From Pandoraea nosoerga (GTDB lineage Bacteria > Pseudomonadota > Gammaproteobacteria > Burkholderiales > Burkholderiaceae), in the NCBI RefSeq assembly GCF_902459585.1, contig NZ_CABPSC010000001.1, positions 186,001 to 250,000 of the forward strand: a DNA stretch of 64,000 nucleotides. Reading direction: 5' to 3'. How positions within the stretch are numbered: position 1 is the stretch's first letter; each line of letters opens with the position of its first letter. Under the pieces are notes generated by a model. The model ran no database searches, was not told the origin of the DNA, and worked only from the letters and a program-made list of their open reading frames with translations. Both the position numbers and the translations under genes were made by a program. Shown here in pieces: positions 25,632-35,683 of the stretch.

Positions 25632-27311
25632 ATGCGTAAATCACGGGGCCTTTCCCGACGTCAGTTCCTCTATCGCAGCGCGGGCGGCGCCCTGGCCGCC
25701 TCCACGACGCTGGCCGGCGCCGCCGGATGGCTTGTCTCGCCCACGCGCGCCAATGCAGCCGGCGCGACCAATGCCGGCGGCGCAGGCACGATCACGGGCG
25801 GGACACCACGCCGCGGCGGCACGCTCGTGGCCAGTTGGGGCGGCCTCGAGCCGCAGGCGCTGTTCGTGCCGGGCGGCGGCGGCTCCAGCCCGTTCATGAC
25901 CTCGACGAAGATCCTCGAGCGGCTGCTCAAGATCGACGAGAAGCTCGCCTTCCAGCCGGTGCTCGCCACCGACGTGCGCGCCTCGGGCGACTTCAGGACC
26001 TACACCGTCTCGCTGCGCAAGAACGTGCTATGGCACGACGGCAAGCCCTTTACCGCGGACGACGTCGTCTATAACGTGCAGGAACACTGGAAGCCGATCT
26101 CGGCCGGCGTCGCGCTCAAGGCGCTCAAGCGTGTGAGCGCGCTCGACGCTCACACCGTGAAACTGGAATTCTCCACGCCGGTGCCGGAGTTCTTCTTCAA
26201 ATCGATCCTGGCGGGTCAATACCAGGTGCTCGTGCCCAAACACCTCTATGCGGGCAAGGACATCATCACGAACCCGCTCAACAACGCGCCGGTCGGCACC
26301 GGGCCGTGGAAGTACGGCCAGTGGGTGCGCGGCAGCCACGTCGCCTACTCGCGCAACGAGCAGTACTGGAACAATGCGCAGCCGTATCCGGACAAGCTGA
26401 TCATTCGCTGGTGGAGCGATCCGGCGTCGCGCTCGGCCGCACTGGAAACGGGTGAACTCGCGGTGGCGTTCTCCAACCCGGTGCCGGCGCGCGACATCGA
26501 CCGTCTCGTGAAGACGGGCAAGATCGCGGTGGAGACGAAGGGCTACGAAAACGCCGCGTGGGCGGTCACCATCGAATTCAACCAGCGACGCGAGCACGTC
26601 AGGCGACGCGAGGTGCGTCAGGCGATCCTGCATGCCATCGACCGCAAGTTCATCATCGACACGATCTACTTCGGGCGCGGCAAGCCCGCCGTCTCGCCGA
26701 TTTTCCGCAGCAATCCGCTGTTCTTCACCGACGACGTGCCGAAATACCCGTTCGACCCCGCCAAGGCGCGCGCGCTGCTCGACACCGCAGGCCTGCCCCG
26801 CAAGAACGGCTCGCGCTTCACGGTCAACCTTGTTGCCGCCGCCTGGTTCGAGGAGAACGCCAAGCTCGGTCAGTACGTGAAACAGGCGCTGCAGGACATC
26901 GGCATCACCGTGAAGCTCGACTCGCTCGACCGGGCCACGTCGCTCAAGCGCATCTACGGCGACTACGACTACGACATCGCCATCTCGAACTTCACCGCCC
27001 CGCTCGAACTCGTGCCAGTGGTCACGCAGTTCTACACGACGGACGGCATTGTTAAGGGCGCGGCGTTTCGCAACGCCACCGGCTATTCAAACCCGGCGAT
27101 GGACGCGCTCGTCGATCGCCTGACGGTGGAGACGGACAACGCGAAGCGAATAACGCTCGCCCATGATTTCGCGCGCCTTGCCTCGACCGACGTGCCGCAC
27201 GTGCCGCTTGTGGAAATGGAATCGTTCACGCTCTCGCGCACCAACGTGCGGCGCGCGACGACCAGCGCCAACGTGCAGGGCGACGCGCTGGCCGACGTGT
27301 GGCTCGCGTAA
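25632..27311 (+). CDS. ABC transporter substrate-binding protein (family 5, peptide/nickel type), Tat-exported
   Basis: A 559-residue oligopeptide-type binding protein. The N terminus SRRQFLYRS is a textbook twin-arginine motif followed by a hydrophobic stretch and ...RANAAGA, so it is exported folded. The mature part shows family-5 blocks FTADDVVYNVQEHWKP, NAPVGTGPWKYGQW and RQAILHAIDRKFIID. This family brings in di-/oligopeptides and many amphiphilic organic molecules. It begins the transporter part of the cluster, with the two permeases directly downstream. Confidence 0.92.
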   Translation: MRKSRGLSRRQFLYRSAGGALAASTTLAGAAGWLVSPTRANAAGATNAGGAGTITGGTPRRGGTLVASWGGLEPQALFVPGGGGSSPFMTSTKILERLLKIDEKLAFQPVLATDVRASGDFRTYTVSLRKNVLWHDGKPFTADDVVYNVQEHWKPISAGVALKALKRVSALDAHTVKLEFSTPVPEFFFKSILAGQYQVLVPKHLYAGKDIITNPLNNAPVGTGPWKYGQWVRGSHVAYSRNEQYWNNAQPYPDKLIIRWWSDPASRSAALETGELAVAFSNPVPARDIDRLVKTGKIAVETKGYENAAWAVTIEFNQRREHVRRREVRQAILHAIDRKFIIDTIYFGRGKPAVSPIFRSNPLFFTDDVPKYPFDPAKARALLDTAGLPRKNGSRFTVNLVAAAWFEENAKLGQYVKQALQDIGITVKLDSLDRATSLKRIYGDYDYDIAISNFTAPLELVPVVTQFYTTDGIVKGAAFRNATGYSNPAMDALVDRLTVETDNAKRITLAHDFARLASTDVPHVPLVEMESFTLSRTNVRRATTSANVQGDALADVWLA

Positions 27312-27328
27312 GGCGGGAGGCGACTGTC

Positions 27329-28321
27329 ATGGTGACGCGTCTGTTGTTGCGCCGGGTGCTGCAAGCCGTGCCGCTGCTGCTCGGTGTGATCGTCATGAAC
27401 TTCTGCCTGATCCAGTCGGTGCCCGGCACACTGCTCGACGTGATGACCGCCGAGCAGCAGGTCACCGACCCGGCGCTGATCGAGCGGCTGCGCGTGACTT
27501 ACGGCATGGACAAGCCGCTGTGGCAGCAACTGCTGCACTACATCAACGCGGTGGCGCATCTCGATCTCGGCTACTCGTACCGCCACAACCTGCCGGTGTT
27601 CGACGTGATCGTGGCGCATCTGCCCGCCACGCTCGTGCTGATGCTGGCAAGTCTGGCCATCGCCGTGCTCGTGGGCGTGAGCGCCGGCGTCGTCGCTGCC
27701 GTGAACGTGAATACGTGGCGCGACACGCTCGTGTCCGTTGCCGCCGTGGTGTGCTTTGCCGCACCGAGTTTCTGGCTCGGCATCATGCTGATCATCCTGT
27801 TCTCGGTGAAGCTCGGCTGGGCGCCGGTGGGCGGCATGACCACGATCGGCATGGACTATGGCACGGGCCTCGCCGGCGTGTGGCGCGCCACGCTCGACGT
27901 GCTCCACCACCTGGCGCTGCCCGCGCTCACGCTCGGCCTTTTCTATGCGGCGACGTATGCCCGCGTGATGCGCGCGTCCATGCTCGAAGTGGCGCGCCAG
28001 GATCACGTGCGCACCGCGCTGGCGAAGGGGCTCGCGCGCCGCACCGTGATCGTGCGGCACATGGTGCGCAACGCCATGCTGCCCGTAGTCACGCTGCTCG
28101 GCCTGCAACTCGGCACGGTGCTCGGCGGCAGCATCGTCGTGGAAGCGGTCTTCAGCTGGCCCGGCATCGGGGGCGTGCTCTTCGACAGTGTCATGAGTCG
28201 CAACTACCCGGTCGTGCTCGGGCTGCTGGTGCTCAGCTCGGCCCTGGTCATCGTCGCGAACATCGCCGTCGATCTGATCTACACGCGGCTCGACCCACGC
28301 ATACGAACTCAGGCGCCGTGA
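27329..28321 (+). CDS. ABC transporter permease (DppB/OppB type)
   Basis: A 330-residue inner-membrane permease with about six helices. The N-terminal RRVLQAVPLLLGVIVMNF, the characteristic periplasmic loop, and the EAA-type ATPase contact RTALAKGLARRTVIVRHMVRN are all present. ATG 27329 is chosen (GGGAGG about 8 bases upstream) rather than the earlier 27299 start. It follows the binding protein by 17 bases and pairs with the DppC-type permease. Confidence 0.93.
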   Translation: MVTRLLLRRVLQAVPLLLGVIVMNFCLIQSVPGTLLDVMTAEQQVTDPALIERLRVTYGMDKPLWQQLLHYINAVAHLDLGYSYRHNLPVFDVIVAHLPATLVLMLASLAIAVLVGVSAGVVAAVNVNTWRDTLVSVAAVVCFAAPSFWLGIMLIILFSVKLGWAPVGGMTTIGMDYGTGLAGVWRATLDVLHHLALPALTLGLFYAATYARVMRASMLEVARQDHVRTALAKGLARRTVIVRHMVRNAMLPVVTLLGLQLGTVLGGSIVVEAVFSWPGIGGVLFDSVMSRNYPVVLGLLVLSSALVIVANIAVDLIYTRLDPRIRTQAP

Positions 28322-28390
28322 TGTCGCCGGCGCGCCCCGTGCACGCCATCCGTTTTCCCATTGCTCCACCGTAACGAACCGTTTTTTCCC

Positions 28391-29302
28391 ATGACGCCTT
28401 CCGCAGAACCTGTACTCGACGCGCTCCGTCCGGGCCGTGGCGCCGCCTCGCTTCGCGACGGGCGGCGCCGCCCCCGCGCTTGGCGGCAATTCACGCGACA
28501 CGGCGGCGCCGTGGCCGGCGCGGCGCTGCTCACCCTCATCACCGTGGTCGCGCTATGCGCGAACTGGTGGTATCCGGGCGATCCGCTGCGTATCGTGGCC
28601 GCGCCGGAGATCTGGCCGTTCGAGCAATGGCAATACCCGCTTGGCACCGACGCGCTCGGGCGCGACATCGCCGCCCAGCTCGCGCACGGTGCGCGAGCCA
28701 CGCTCCTCATCGGCATTACCGCCAGTGTCGCGGCCACGCTCATCGGTGTGTCGATCGGCGCGCTCGCCGCATGGTGGGGCGGGTGGATCGACGAAGTGCT
28801 CATGCGCCTGACGGAGTTGTTCCAGATCGTGCCGAACGTCGTCTTCGTGCTCACGGTCGTCGCGATTCTCGGCCCGCGCATCGAGAACACGGTGCTCGCC
28901 GTGGCCCTGGTGTCGTGGCCTGCCATCGCGCGCCTCACACGGGCGGAGTGCCTGTCGTTCAAGTCGCGCGAGTTCGTGCAGGCATGCCGCACCGTCGGCC
29001 TGTCGCCATGGCGAATCGCGCTGCGCGAGGTGCTGCCCAATGCGCTGCCGCCGGTGCTCGTGATGGGAACACTCGTGGTGGCCGGCGCGATTCTGTACGA
29101 ATCGGTCGTGTCGTTTCTCGGGCTCGGCGATCCGAACGTGGCGAGCTGGGGCCGCCAGATCGGGGAAGGCCGCACGCTCATCCGCTCATCCTGGTATCTG
29201 TGCGCGGAGCCCGGCGTGGCCATCATGCTCGCCGTGCTCGCGCTCAACCTCGTGGGCGACGGCCTGAACGACGCGCTGAACCCTTCGCTGCGCAAGCGCT
29301 GA
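28391..29302 (+). CDS. ABC transporter permease (DppC/OppC type)
   Basis: A 303-residue permease with an OppC-type cytoplasmic N terminus, one helix (GAAVAGAALLTLITVVA region), then the five-helix core. The family signature PLGTDALGRDIAAQLAHGAR and the EAA loop VQACRTVGLSPWRIALREVLPN are clear. It completes the membrane channel with the DppB-type protein. ATG 28391 follows a T-rich leader; the earlier in-frame start at 28361 is less likely. Confidence 0.92.
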   Translation: MTPSAEPVLDALRPGRGAASLRDGRRRPRAWRQFTRHGGAVAGAALLTLITVVALCANWWYPGDPLRIVAAPEIWPFEQWQYPLGTDALGRDIAAQLAHGARATLLIGITASVAATLIGVSIGALAAWWGGWIDEVLMRLTELFQIVPNVVFVLTVVAILGPRIENTVLAVALVSWPAIARLTRAECLSFKSREFVQACRTVGLSPWRIALREVLPNALPPVLVMGTLVVAGAILYESVVSFLGLGDPNVASWGRQIGEGRTLIRSSWYLCAEPGVAIMLAVLALNLVGDGLNDALNPSLRKR

Positions 29303-29351
29303 ACACGCCTCGCGCCAGTTTCACGACTCCCTCATCACCCGACCGAATCTC

Positions 29352-30914
29352 ATGACTCACCGCTGGCACAACCTCGGCGACCTCATCGACCGAACGCTCG
29401 ATCTGAACGCCACCGCGATCGTCGATCTGCGCGACGGCAAGCTGCCGCATCGCTATACCCACGCCGACATCGACCGGCTCGCCGGCGGCGTGGCCGCCCT
29501 ATTGCGCGACCGGCGCCTGCCGCCCGGCGCCCACGTGGCCATCGCCTCGCTCAACCGGGCCGAGTATCTGATCGCCTACTTCGGCATCATGCGTGCGGGC
29601 TACGTCGCCGTGCCGATCAACATCAAGCAGTCGCGCGAAATCCTCGATTACGTGATCGACGACGCCGGCATCTCGCTCGCGTTCGTCGACGGTGCACGCC
29701 GCGAAGCATTCGCCTCGCGCGTGCCGGTCATCGATTTCGACGACGACGGTCCCGGGGGTTTCACCGCGCAGGTCCGGCCGACCGACTTCGAATCCGTGCG
29801 TCCCGCGCACGACGACATTGCCCAGATGCTCTACACGTCCGGCTCCACCGGCAAACCCAAGGGCGTGCCGCTCACGCACGCCGGGCAGCTCTGGGCGCTT
29901 GGGGCGACGCACGTCCCGCCGGAAGATCCGTCGGCCGAGCGCTATCTGCTCGCGCAACCGCTGTTTCACATGAACGGGCTCTTCATGGCCAAGCGCGCCT
30001 TCGCGGCGAATGCTTCGCTCGTGATATTGCCGTCGTTCGACGTGGCCTCGTATGTCGATGCGCTGGAGCTTTATCGCATCACCGTGCTCACCGCCGTGCC
30101 CACGATGTTCGCGCGGCTCGTCAAGGACCCGCAGACGCTGGCGGGCCGCGACGTCTCGTCGCTGCGGCGCGTGATGCTCGGCTCCGCGCCGATGAGCGCC
30201 GCGCTCCTCGCCCGAATCCAGACCGCATTCCCGCACACGCATATCCATCACGGCTACGGCACGACCGAAGCCGGCCCGAGCATCTTCGGCCCGCACCCCG
30301 ATGGCATTGCGCTGCCGCCGCTCGCCCTGGGCTATCCGCTCTCGCCGGACGCCGTCAAGCTCGTCGACGGAGCGGACGCCGATCACGGCGTACTGTGCAT
30401 GCGCAACCCTGCCGTGATGCGCGGCTATCACCGTTTGCCGGAAAAGTCGGCGCAGGTGCTCAAGGACGGCTGGTACTACAGCGGCGACGTGATGCGGCGC
30501 GACGCGAACGGCTTCTTCTATTTCGTGGGGCGCGCGGACGACATGTTCGTCTGCGCCGGCGAGAACATCTATCCCGTGGAAGTGGAAAAGCTGCTCGAGG
30601 CGCACCCCGAAGTGCGCCAGGCGAGCGTTGTGCCGCTGCCCGACGAGGAACGTGCCGCCGTGCCGGTCGCCTTCGTCGTGCGGCAGCCGGGCAGCACGCT
30701 CGGCGTCGACGCCCTCAAGCAGCATGCGCTCGCCAATGGTCCCGCGTATCAGCATCCGCGACGCGTGGCGTTCGTTGCCGAACTGCCATGGGCCGGCACC
30801 AACAAGGTCGACCGTCACGCGCTGCTGGAACTGGCGCGCAAGCTCGAAGCCGAGCACGGCTGGAGCGATGACCGAAGCCACACATCCGTCCTCTGCGGAG
30901 CCCGCGCCTCATGA
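29352..30914 (+). CDS. AMP-binding acyl-CoA ligase
   Basis: A 520-residue ANL-superfamily enzyme. The P-loop LYTSGSTGKPKGVPLTH is near residues 159-175, the acyl-adenylate motif YGTTEAGPS near 303, the hinge YYSGDVMRRDANGFFYFVGR near 375-395, and the catalytic Lys in AGTNKVDRH near the end. It activates a carboxylic acid with ATP to the acyl-CoA. The stop overlaps the next start (30911-30914), so it is coupled to the SDR gene. The short C-terminal tail reads in an unusual, low-complexity way. Confidence 0.92.
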   Translation: MTHRWHNLGDLIDRTLDLNATAIVDLRDGKLPHRYTHADIDRLAGGVAALLRDRRLPPGAHVAIASLNRAEYLIAYFGIMRAGYVAVPINIKQSREILDYVIDDAGISLAFVDGARREAFASRVPVIDFDDDGPGGFTAQVRPTDFESVRPAHDDIAQMLYTSGSTGKPKGVPLTHAGQLWALGATHVPPEDPSAERYLLAQPLFHMNGLFMAKRAFAANASLVILPSFDVASYVDALELYRITVLTAVPTMFARLVKDPQTLAGRDVSSLRRVMLGSAPMSAALLARIQTAFPHTHIHHGYGTTEAGPSIFGPHPDGIALPPLALGYPLSPDAVKLVDGADADHGVLCMRNPAVMRGYHRLPEKSAQVLKDGWYYSGDVMRRDANGFFYFVGRADDMFVCAGENIYPVEVEKLLEAHPEVRQASVVPLPDEERAAVPVAFVVRQPGSTLGVDALKQHALANGPAYQHPRRVAFVAELPWAGTNKVDRHALLELARKLEAEHGWSDDRSHTSVLCGARAS

Positions 30915-31699
30915 ATCTTCTGCCTGAATCTCGCGACCCGATCCGTCTCGACGGCAAAGTCGCCCTCGTCACCGGCGCCAGCCGCGGCATCGGTCGTGCC
31001 ATCGCTATCGCGCTGGCCGCGCGCGGCGCAACCGTCGCCGTGCACTACAACGCCGCGCAAGACGACGCCGAGACGCTCGTCGCAGCGCTGCACGCGAACG
31101 GATCGCGCGCGTTTGCGGTGCGCGCGGACCTGGCCTCGCCCGACGGCGCGCTCGCGCTCATCGAGCGCTTCACCGGCGCACTCGCCGCGCACCATTTGCC
31201 GCCGCGGTTCGACATTCTCGTGAACAACGCGGGTGTGGGCCTGCGTGCGCGCATCGACGCCGTGACGCCCGAGGCGTTCGACCGCGTCTTGCAGGTCAAT
31301 CTCAAGTCGCCGTTCTTTCTGATCCAGCACGCGCTTGCCTACCTGCGCGACGGCGGGCGCATCGTGAACGTGTCGTCGATGGGCACCCGGGCGGCATATC
31401 CCGAGATGAGCGTCTACGCGCCCGCGAAAGCGGGTCTGGAAGCGCTGACCCGGCTGCTCGCCGCCGATCTCGGCGCGCGCGCCATCACGGTCAACGCCGT
31501 GCTGCCCGGTGCGACGGCCACGGATCTGAATCGCCGCGCGAGCGACCCCGTCGAGCGCGAAGTCATCGCAAAAACCGTAGCGCTCGGCCGTGTGGGCGAG
31601 CCGCGCGACATCGCCGACATCGTGGCGTTTCTCGCCAGCGACGCCGCCCGCTGGATCACCGGCCAGTCGCTCGACGCGAGCGGCGGTCAGCGCCTCTGA
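30911..31699 (+). CDS. Short-chain dehydrogenase/reductase
   Basis: A 262-residue classical SDR of FabG-like type. The NAD(P) loop VTGASRGIGRAIAIAL is near residues 20-35, NNAGVG lies at about 107-112, VSSMGTR holds the catalytic Ser, and the active-site YAPAK gives the Tyr-x-x-x-Lys pair. The C-terminal DIADIVAFLASDAARWITGQ is typical. It would oxidise a hydroxyl or reduce a keto group of the activated acid. It overlaps the ligase by four bases. Confidence 0.92.
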   Translation: MNLLPESRDPIRLDGKVALVTGASRGIGRAIAIALAARGATVAVHYNAAQDDAETLVAALHANGSRAFAVRADLASPDGALALIERFTGALAAHHLPPRFDILVNNAGVGLRARIDAVTPEAFDRVLQVNLKSPFFLIQHALAYLRDGGRIVNVSSMGTRAAYPEMSVYAPAKAGLEALTRLLAADLGARAITVNAVLPGATATDLNRRASDPVEREVIAKTVALGRVGEPRDIADIVAFLASDAARWITGQSLDASGGQRL

Positions 31700-31735
31700 A
31701 CGTGCGGCTGGCCGCCGCCTTCACGGACTTGCATC

Positions 31736-33424
31736 ATGACGACACTGCTCGACGTCCAACACCTCACTCTCGATCTGCCTGCCGGGGCGGACCGCCCGCA
31801 CGCGCTTCACGACGTGTCGTTCTCCCTCGCACGCGGCGAAATTCTTTGCATGGTCGGAGAAAGCGGTTCGGGCAAGTCGATGACCGCGAGCACGCTGCTC
31901 GGATTGCTGCCGCCGGGTGTGCGCGTGAGCGCGGGGCGCGCGGCCTGGCACGGCGAAGGGAATCTGCTGGCGCTGCCCGAAGCGCAGCGTCGCCGCTGGC
32001 GCGGCGCGCGCATCGGCATGATCTTCCAGGAACCGATGACGGCGCTCAATCCGTTGCGCACCATCGGCGATCAGATCGCCGAGGTCTATCGCACGCACAC
32101 GCGCCTGTCCGGCAGCGCGATTCGCGCGCGCACCCTGGAATGGCTGGAGGCGGTGCATATCCCGTCGCCGCCCGACGCCGCCAAACGTTATCCGCACGAA
32201 CTGTCGGGCGGCCAGCGCCAGCGCGCGATGATCGCGATGGCGCTCGCCCTCGAGCCGGAGCTGCTCATCGCCGACGAGCCGACCACCGCACTCGACGTGA
32301 CCACGCAAGCGCAAATCCTCGCGCTCATTCGCGAACTCCAGCAGCGCAAGGACACGGGCGTGCTGTTCATCACGCACGACTTCGGCGTGGTGGCCGAGAT
32401 CGCCGACCGGGTCGCAGTGATGCGGCACGGCGAGATCGTGGAGCAAGGCCCCGCGCAAACGCTGCTCACCCGGCCTTCGCACGAGTACACGCGAGCGCTG
32501 ATCGCGGCGGTGCCGGCGTTGCCCCGGCCGGGTCCGGCGACGTCCGGCGTGTCAGGCGTGTCCGGCGTGCCGGACGCGTCGGGCATGCCCCGCCGCGAGA
32601 GCAGCGGCACGCCGGCGGTGCTGCGTGTCGAGCAGGTGCGCAAGACGTACCGGCGCCATGGCTGGCCCGGCAAGGCGCAGGCACACACGGCCGCGTTGCG
32701 CGACGTGAGCCTGGAAGTCGGCGCAGGCAAGACGCTGGGCATCGTCGGCGAAAGCGGGTCGGGCAAGTCGACGCTCGCGCGCGCGATCCTTCGGCTGATG
32801 ACGCCTGACGCCGGACGCATCCTCTATCGCGACGCCGACCTTGCCGCCGGTACGCTCAGCGCCGAAGCGCGCCGAGCGGCCCTCGACATCCAGATGGTGT
32901 TCCAGGACCCGTTCAGTTCACTCAACCCGCGACGCCGTGTGGGCGACATCGTCACGCAAGGGCCCATCGCACGCGGCGAGCCGCCCCGCGAGGCACGGAC
33001 GCACGCACGTGAGCTGTTCGAGCTGGTGGGCCTGAGCGCCGACGCGCTGGATCGCTTCCCGCACGAATTCTCCGGCGGTCAGCGACAGCGCATCGGGCTC
33101 GCGCGCGCGCTCGCGATGCGCCCGCGCGTGCTGGTGGCGGACGAACCCGTCTCCGCCCTCGACGTCTCCGTGCAAGCGCAGGTGCTGCGCCTGCTCGCGC
33201 GGCTGAAGACGGAACTGGGCCTGTCGATGATCTTCATCACGCATGATCTGCGCGTCGCCGCGCAGCTGTGCGACTCGCTCGCCGTCATGAAATCGGGCAG
33301 CGTGGTCGAGTACGGCGACACGGCGTCGATCTTCCGCGCGCCGTCACATCCGTACACGCGCGCACTGCTCGACGCGATTCCGGGGCGGCGTCACGAAGAC
33401 GCGCGCGCTCGCACCGCGGCATGA
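31736..33424 (+). CDS. Fused double ABC ATPase of the oligopeptide-type transporter
   Basis: A 562-residue protein fusing DppD- and DppF-like ATPases, like GsiA. Walker A is GESGSGKS at 41-48 and again at 338-345. Each half has a signature motif ([16 protein letters not shown]) and a DEP Walker B. The linker between halves (about residues 260-285) contains a short repeated coding unit ([11 protein letters not shown]). Having both ATPases in one chain means the transporter needs no separate partner. It is placed last in the run, 36 bases after the SDR, and the stop codon begins a tandem repeat array. Confidence 0.93.
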   Translation: MTTLLDVQHLTLDLPAGADRPHALHDVSFSLARGEILCMVGESGSGKSMTASTLLGLLPPGVRVSAGRAAWHGEGNLLALPEAQRRRWRGARIGMIFQEPMTALNPLRTIGDQIAEVYRTHTRLSGSAIRARTLEWLEAVHIPSPPDAAKRYPHELSGGQRQRAMIAMALALEPELLIADEPTTALDVTTQAQILALIRELQQRKDTGVLFITHDFGVVAEIADRVAVMRHGEIVEQGPAQTLLTRPSHEYTRALIAAVPALPRPGPATSGVSGVSGVPDASGMPRRESSGTPAVLRVEQVRKTYRRHGWPGKAQAHTAALRDVSLEVGAGKTLGIVGESGSGKSTLARAILRLMTPDAGRILYRDADLAAGTLSAEARRAALDIQMVFQDPFSSLNPRRRVGDIVTQGPIARGEPPREARTHARELFELVGLSADALDRFPHEFSGGQRQRIGLARALAMRPRVLVADEPVSALDVSVQAQVLRLLARLKTELGLSMIFITHDLRVAAQLCDSLAVMKSGSVVEYGDTASIFRAPSHPYTRALLDAIPGRRHEDARARTAA

Positions 33425-33489
33425 ACGACATGAACGACATGAGCGACATGAGCGACATGAGCGGCACATGAGCGGCACATGAGCGGCAG
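33421..33489. repeat. Tandem array (9-bp then 11-bp units) starting at the ATPase stop codon
   Basis: ATGAACGAC x2, ATGAGCGAC x2, then the 11-bp unit ATGAGCGGCAC x2 and ATGAGCGGCAG, in exact series. It starts with the bases of the ATPase stop codon and ends 20 bases before the end of the convergent GntR gene. Confidence 0.93.
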
Positions 33490-33509
33490 GGGCAGTGGGC
33501 ATGCGCCAG

Positions 33510-34241
33510 CTACTTTCTTAGCTCGGCAATGGAAAAATAGGGAAGCCACGTGCCCGCACTGGAGAGGCTCGCGAACACCTGCTCCTTGGTTTGCTGCAGG
33601 AAGGTCTCGATATGCCGGCGGGCGAGCGCTTCGGCGCGCGCGCCATTGCCGGCCGCGAACGCCTCGATGATGCCCTCGTGGTCGTGTTCGATGCCGGGGC
33701 GCACGCCCTGCACGCCGAAGCCGAGTGACACGAGCCGGGCCATGTCGTCCATCAGGCCGGCCAGCGTGCGGTATAGCCGCGCATTGCCGCTCGCGGCCGC
33801 GATCGTCAGGTGAAACTTGCGGTTGGTGTGCAGGAACCACGCGATCTGGTGGCCGATGGGCTTGTGGGCGTAAGGCGCTTCGCAGGCCTGGTCCAGCCGC
33901 GCGAGCAATTCGGTGTCGACGTTGCCGCACGCAAGCCGCGCCGCCATCGGCTCGAGCTGTGCGCGCAGGGTGAAGATTTCCTCGACGTCCGCCAACGTGA
34001 TCGGCGAGATGCGATACCCCTGACGCGGGATCGCTCGCGCGAAGCCTTCGTGCACGAGCCGCACCAGCGCCACCCGGCAACTGGTGCGCGCGATGCCGTA
34101 GCGGCGCATGAGCTCGGCCTCGCTCACGATGGCGCCGGGCATGATCGCGCAAGTCAGGACGTCGTGCCGGATGCGCTCGTAAGCGTCGTCGCCGCGCGCG
34201 GTGGCGGCGGCGTCTTCACTCGCGCGCAAGTCGCTCGTCAT
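33510..34241 (-). CDS. GntR-family transcriptional regulator (FadR/FCD type)
   Basis: A 243-residue regulator with an N-terminal winged helix (YERIRHDVLTCAIMPGAIVS, then EAELMRRYGIARTSCRVALV) and a C-terminal all-helical FCD ligand domain. The FCD metal-binding residues are recognisable in NRKFHLTIAAASGN and IEHDHEGIIEAFAAGN. FCD regulators sense carboxylic acids. It is 4 bases downstream of the 2-hydroxyacid dehydrogenase on the minus strand, so the two form an operon that probably responds to a hydroxy- or keto-acid. Confidence 0.9.
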   Translation of the reverse strand: MTSDLRASEDAAATARGDDAYERIRHDVLTCAIMPGAIVSEAELMRRYGIARTSCRVALVRLVHEGFARAIPRQGYRISPITLADVEEIFTLRAQLEPMAARLACGNVDTELLARLDQACEAPYAHKPIGHQIAWFLHTNRKFHLTIAAASGNARLYRTLAGLMDDMARLVSLGFGVQGVRPGIEHDHEGIIEAFAAGNGARAEALARRHIETFLQQTKEQVFASLSSAGTWLPYFSIAELRK

Positions 34242-34245
34242 GATG

Positions 34246-35193
34246 TCAGTACCCCCGCGCAGCGTCGTAGACGAATGGCAGCGGCGCGCCGCGCAAATGC
34301 GCGCCAAGGACGTCGGCCACCTGCCGGGCGCGAGCGGCATACGACACCGTCGATGCGATGTGCGGCGTCACGAGCACCTTGGGATGGCGGCGCAGCGCAT
34401 CGTCCGGCGGCAGTGGCTCGATGTCGAAGACATCGACCACGGCCCAGCGCAGGCGTCCGCTGTCGAGGGCGTCAAGGAGCGCATGACGATCGAGGTGCGC
34501 GCCGCGTCCCACCTGAATGAGGCTGGCGCCCGCGGGCAGGCGAGCGAAGAGGCGGCGGCCGAGAATGCCGCGCGTGGCCGGCGTATCGGGCAGGAGGTTG
34601 ACCAGGATGTCCGTCTGCGCGAGCAACGCGTCGAGTTGCCCTTCCCCCGAGAACACCGGCACGTTCTCCGCCGGCTTCGCCGTGCGCGTCCAGCCGTTCA
34701 CCCGAAAGCCGTTGGCGCGCAGCCTCGCCGCCACTGCACGGCCCAGCTCGCCGAGTCCGAGCACACTCACGCGGGTGTCACGCGCGAGGCGCCCGGTAAG
34801 GTCGCAGGCCCACTGGCCGTCGCGTTGTGCGGCCACGAGCGCGGGCATGTCGCGCACGATGGCCAGCGCCGACAGGGTAACGAAGTCGCTCATGCGCTCG
34901 CGCGTCTCCTCGGTGACCATGCGGACGATCGGCACGTTGGGCGGCAGCTTCGGATCGGCGAGAATGTGATCGACGCCCGCGGCCGCGCTCAGGATCAGAC
35001 GCAGCCGGGGATAGCGAGCGAGGCGCCCCGGGTCGGGTTGCCAGACGAGCGCATACCTGACATTGCGCGCATCGACGAACGGGTCGTCCCATCCGCACAC
35101 GCGCAGACCAGGCATCAGCCGCGCAAAGTGGTGCTGCCATTCGGGCAATGCGGCGGCGCCGCCCGACTTGATCAATAACGTATCGCCTTGCAT
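34246..35193 (-). CDS. D-2-hydroxyacid dehydrogenase, GhrA-like
   Basis: A 315-residue NAD(P)-dependent reductase of the glyoxylate/hydroxypyruvate reductase A type. The cofactor loop VLGLGELGRAVAARLRANG is central. The catalytic Arg is in IQVGRGAHLD, Glu in FDIEPLPPDD and His in VTPHIAS. It reduces an alpha-keto acid to its D-hydroxy acid or the reverse. The ATG at 35193 fits family length; the longer frame to 35484 adds non-conserved sequence. It shares an operon with the GntR gene and is divergent from an MHS transporter. Confidence 0.9.
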   Translation of the reverse strand: MQGDTLLIKSGGAAALPEWQHHFARLMPGLRVCGWDDPFVDARNVRYALVWQPDPGRLARYPRLRLILSAAAGVDHILADPKLPPNVPIVRMVTEETRERMSDFVTLSALAIVRDMPALVAAQRDGQWACDLTGRLARDTRVSVLGLGELGRAVAARLRANGFRVNGWTRTAKPAENVPVFSGEGQLDALLAQTDILVNLLPDTPATRGILGRRLFARLPAGASLIQVGRGAHLDRHALLDALDSGRLRWAVVDVFDIEPLPPDDALRRHPKVLVTPHIASTVSYAARARQVADVLGAHLRGAPLPFVYDAARGY

Positions 35194-35683
35194 GACTTCT
35201 GGAGTGGCGCCTCGCGACAACACGCGAGGGCTTCGGGAGAGAGAGCGGCCTCCCATGCTACCGGCCGCTTCCCGGCCGGCTAAGCATTTCTTATCGAATA
35301 GCTTATGAATGCACCGCGCAAATGTACGTGGCGTCCGGGCATAAGCGGCGACGCCCGCGCCCGGCTCTCGTCCGGCGAGAAAATTTCGGAAAATTTCCCC
35401 CGGCTTTCCCTGCGGCCGGGACGGATCTTCATCCGACGGGGAACGCCGCCCGGCGGGCGTGATCGCCATGCTGCACAGCAACAATTCCGTCGATTGTTTC
35501 CATATTCACAATAATGGATCTGGCGCCCGGGCATTGTGCGGTCCCGCCCATACCCGCTATAGTGGCCCCGCCCCCGCGACGCGAGGCTCCGCCAACGAGA
35601 CCCGGTGTGAACCGGATATGACGGCGGGCGTTGCGCGTCGTGTTGCAAACGTAGTCAACGCGGTGCCCCCATCGCCAGTAGAA
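35194..35683. other. Divergent intergenic region between the hydroxyacid dehydrogenase and the MHS transporter
   Basis: 490 bp with no convincing separate gene. The AT-rich patch at about 35478-35520 stands out from the GC-rich surroundings and holds the regulator-type half-sites and promoter listed at 35481-35563. Confidence 0.6.
35481..35563 (+). promoter_or_regulatory. Candidate GntR half-sites and promoter of the MHS transporter
   Basis: ACAAT (35481-35485), ATTGT (35493-35497) and ACAAT (35508-35512) form alternating inverted half-sites. Downstream, TTGTGC (35534-35539) and TATAGT (35558-35563) are spaced by 18 bases and make a plausible sigma-70 promoter with a start near 35570. The GntR gene next door could act here, but this is inferred from position only. 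Confidence 0.42.

Noticed and set aside
33421-33489. Small ORFs starting from the repeated ATGA units
   Set aside because: The repeated ATG codons come from the tandem array; the peptides are low-complexity (MNDMSDMS-type) with no ribosome-binding site.
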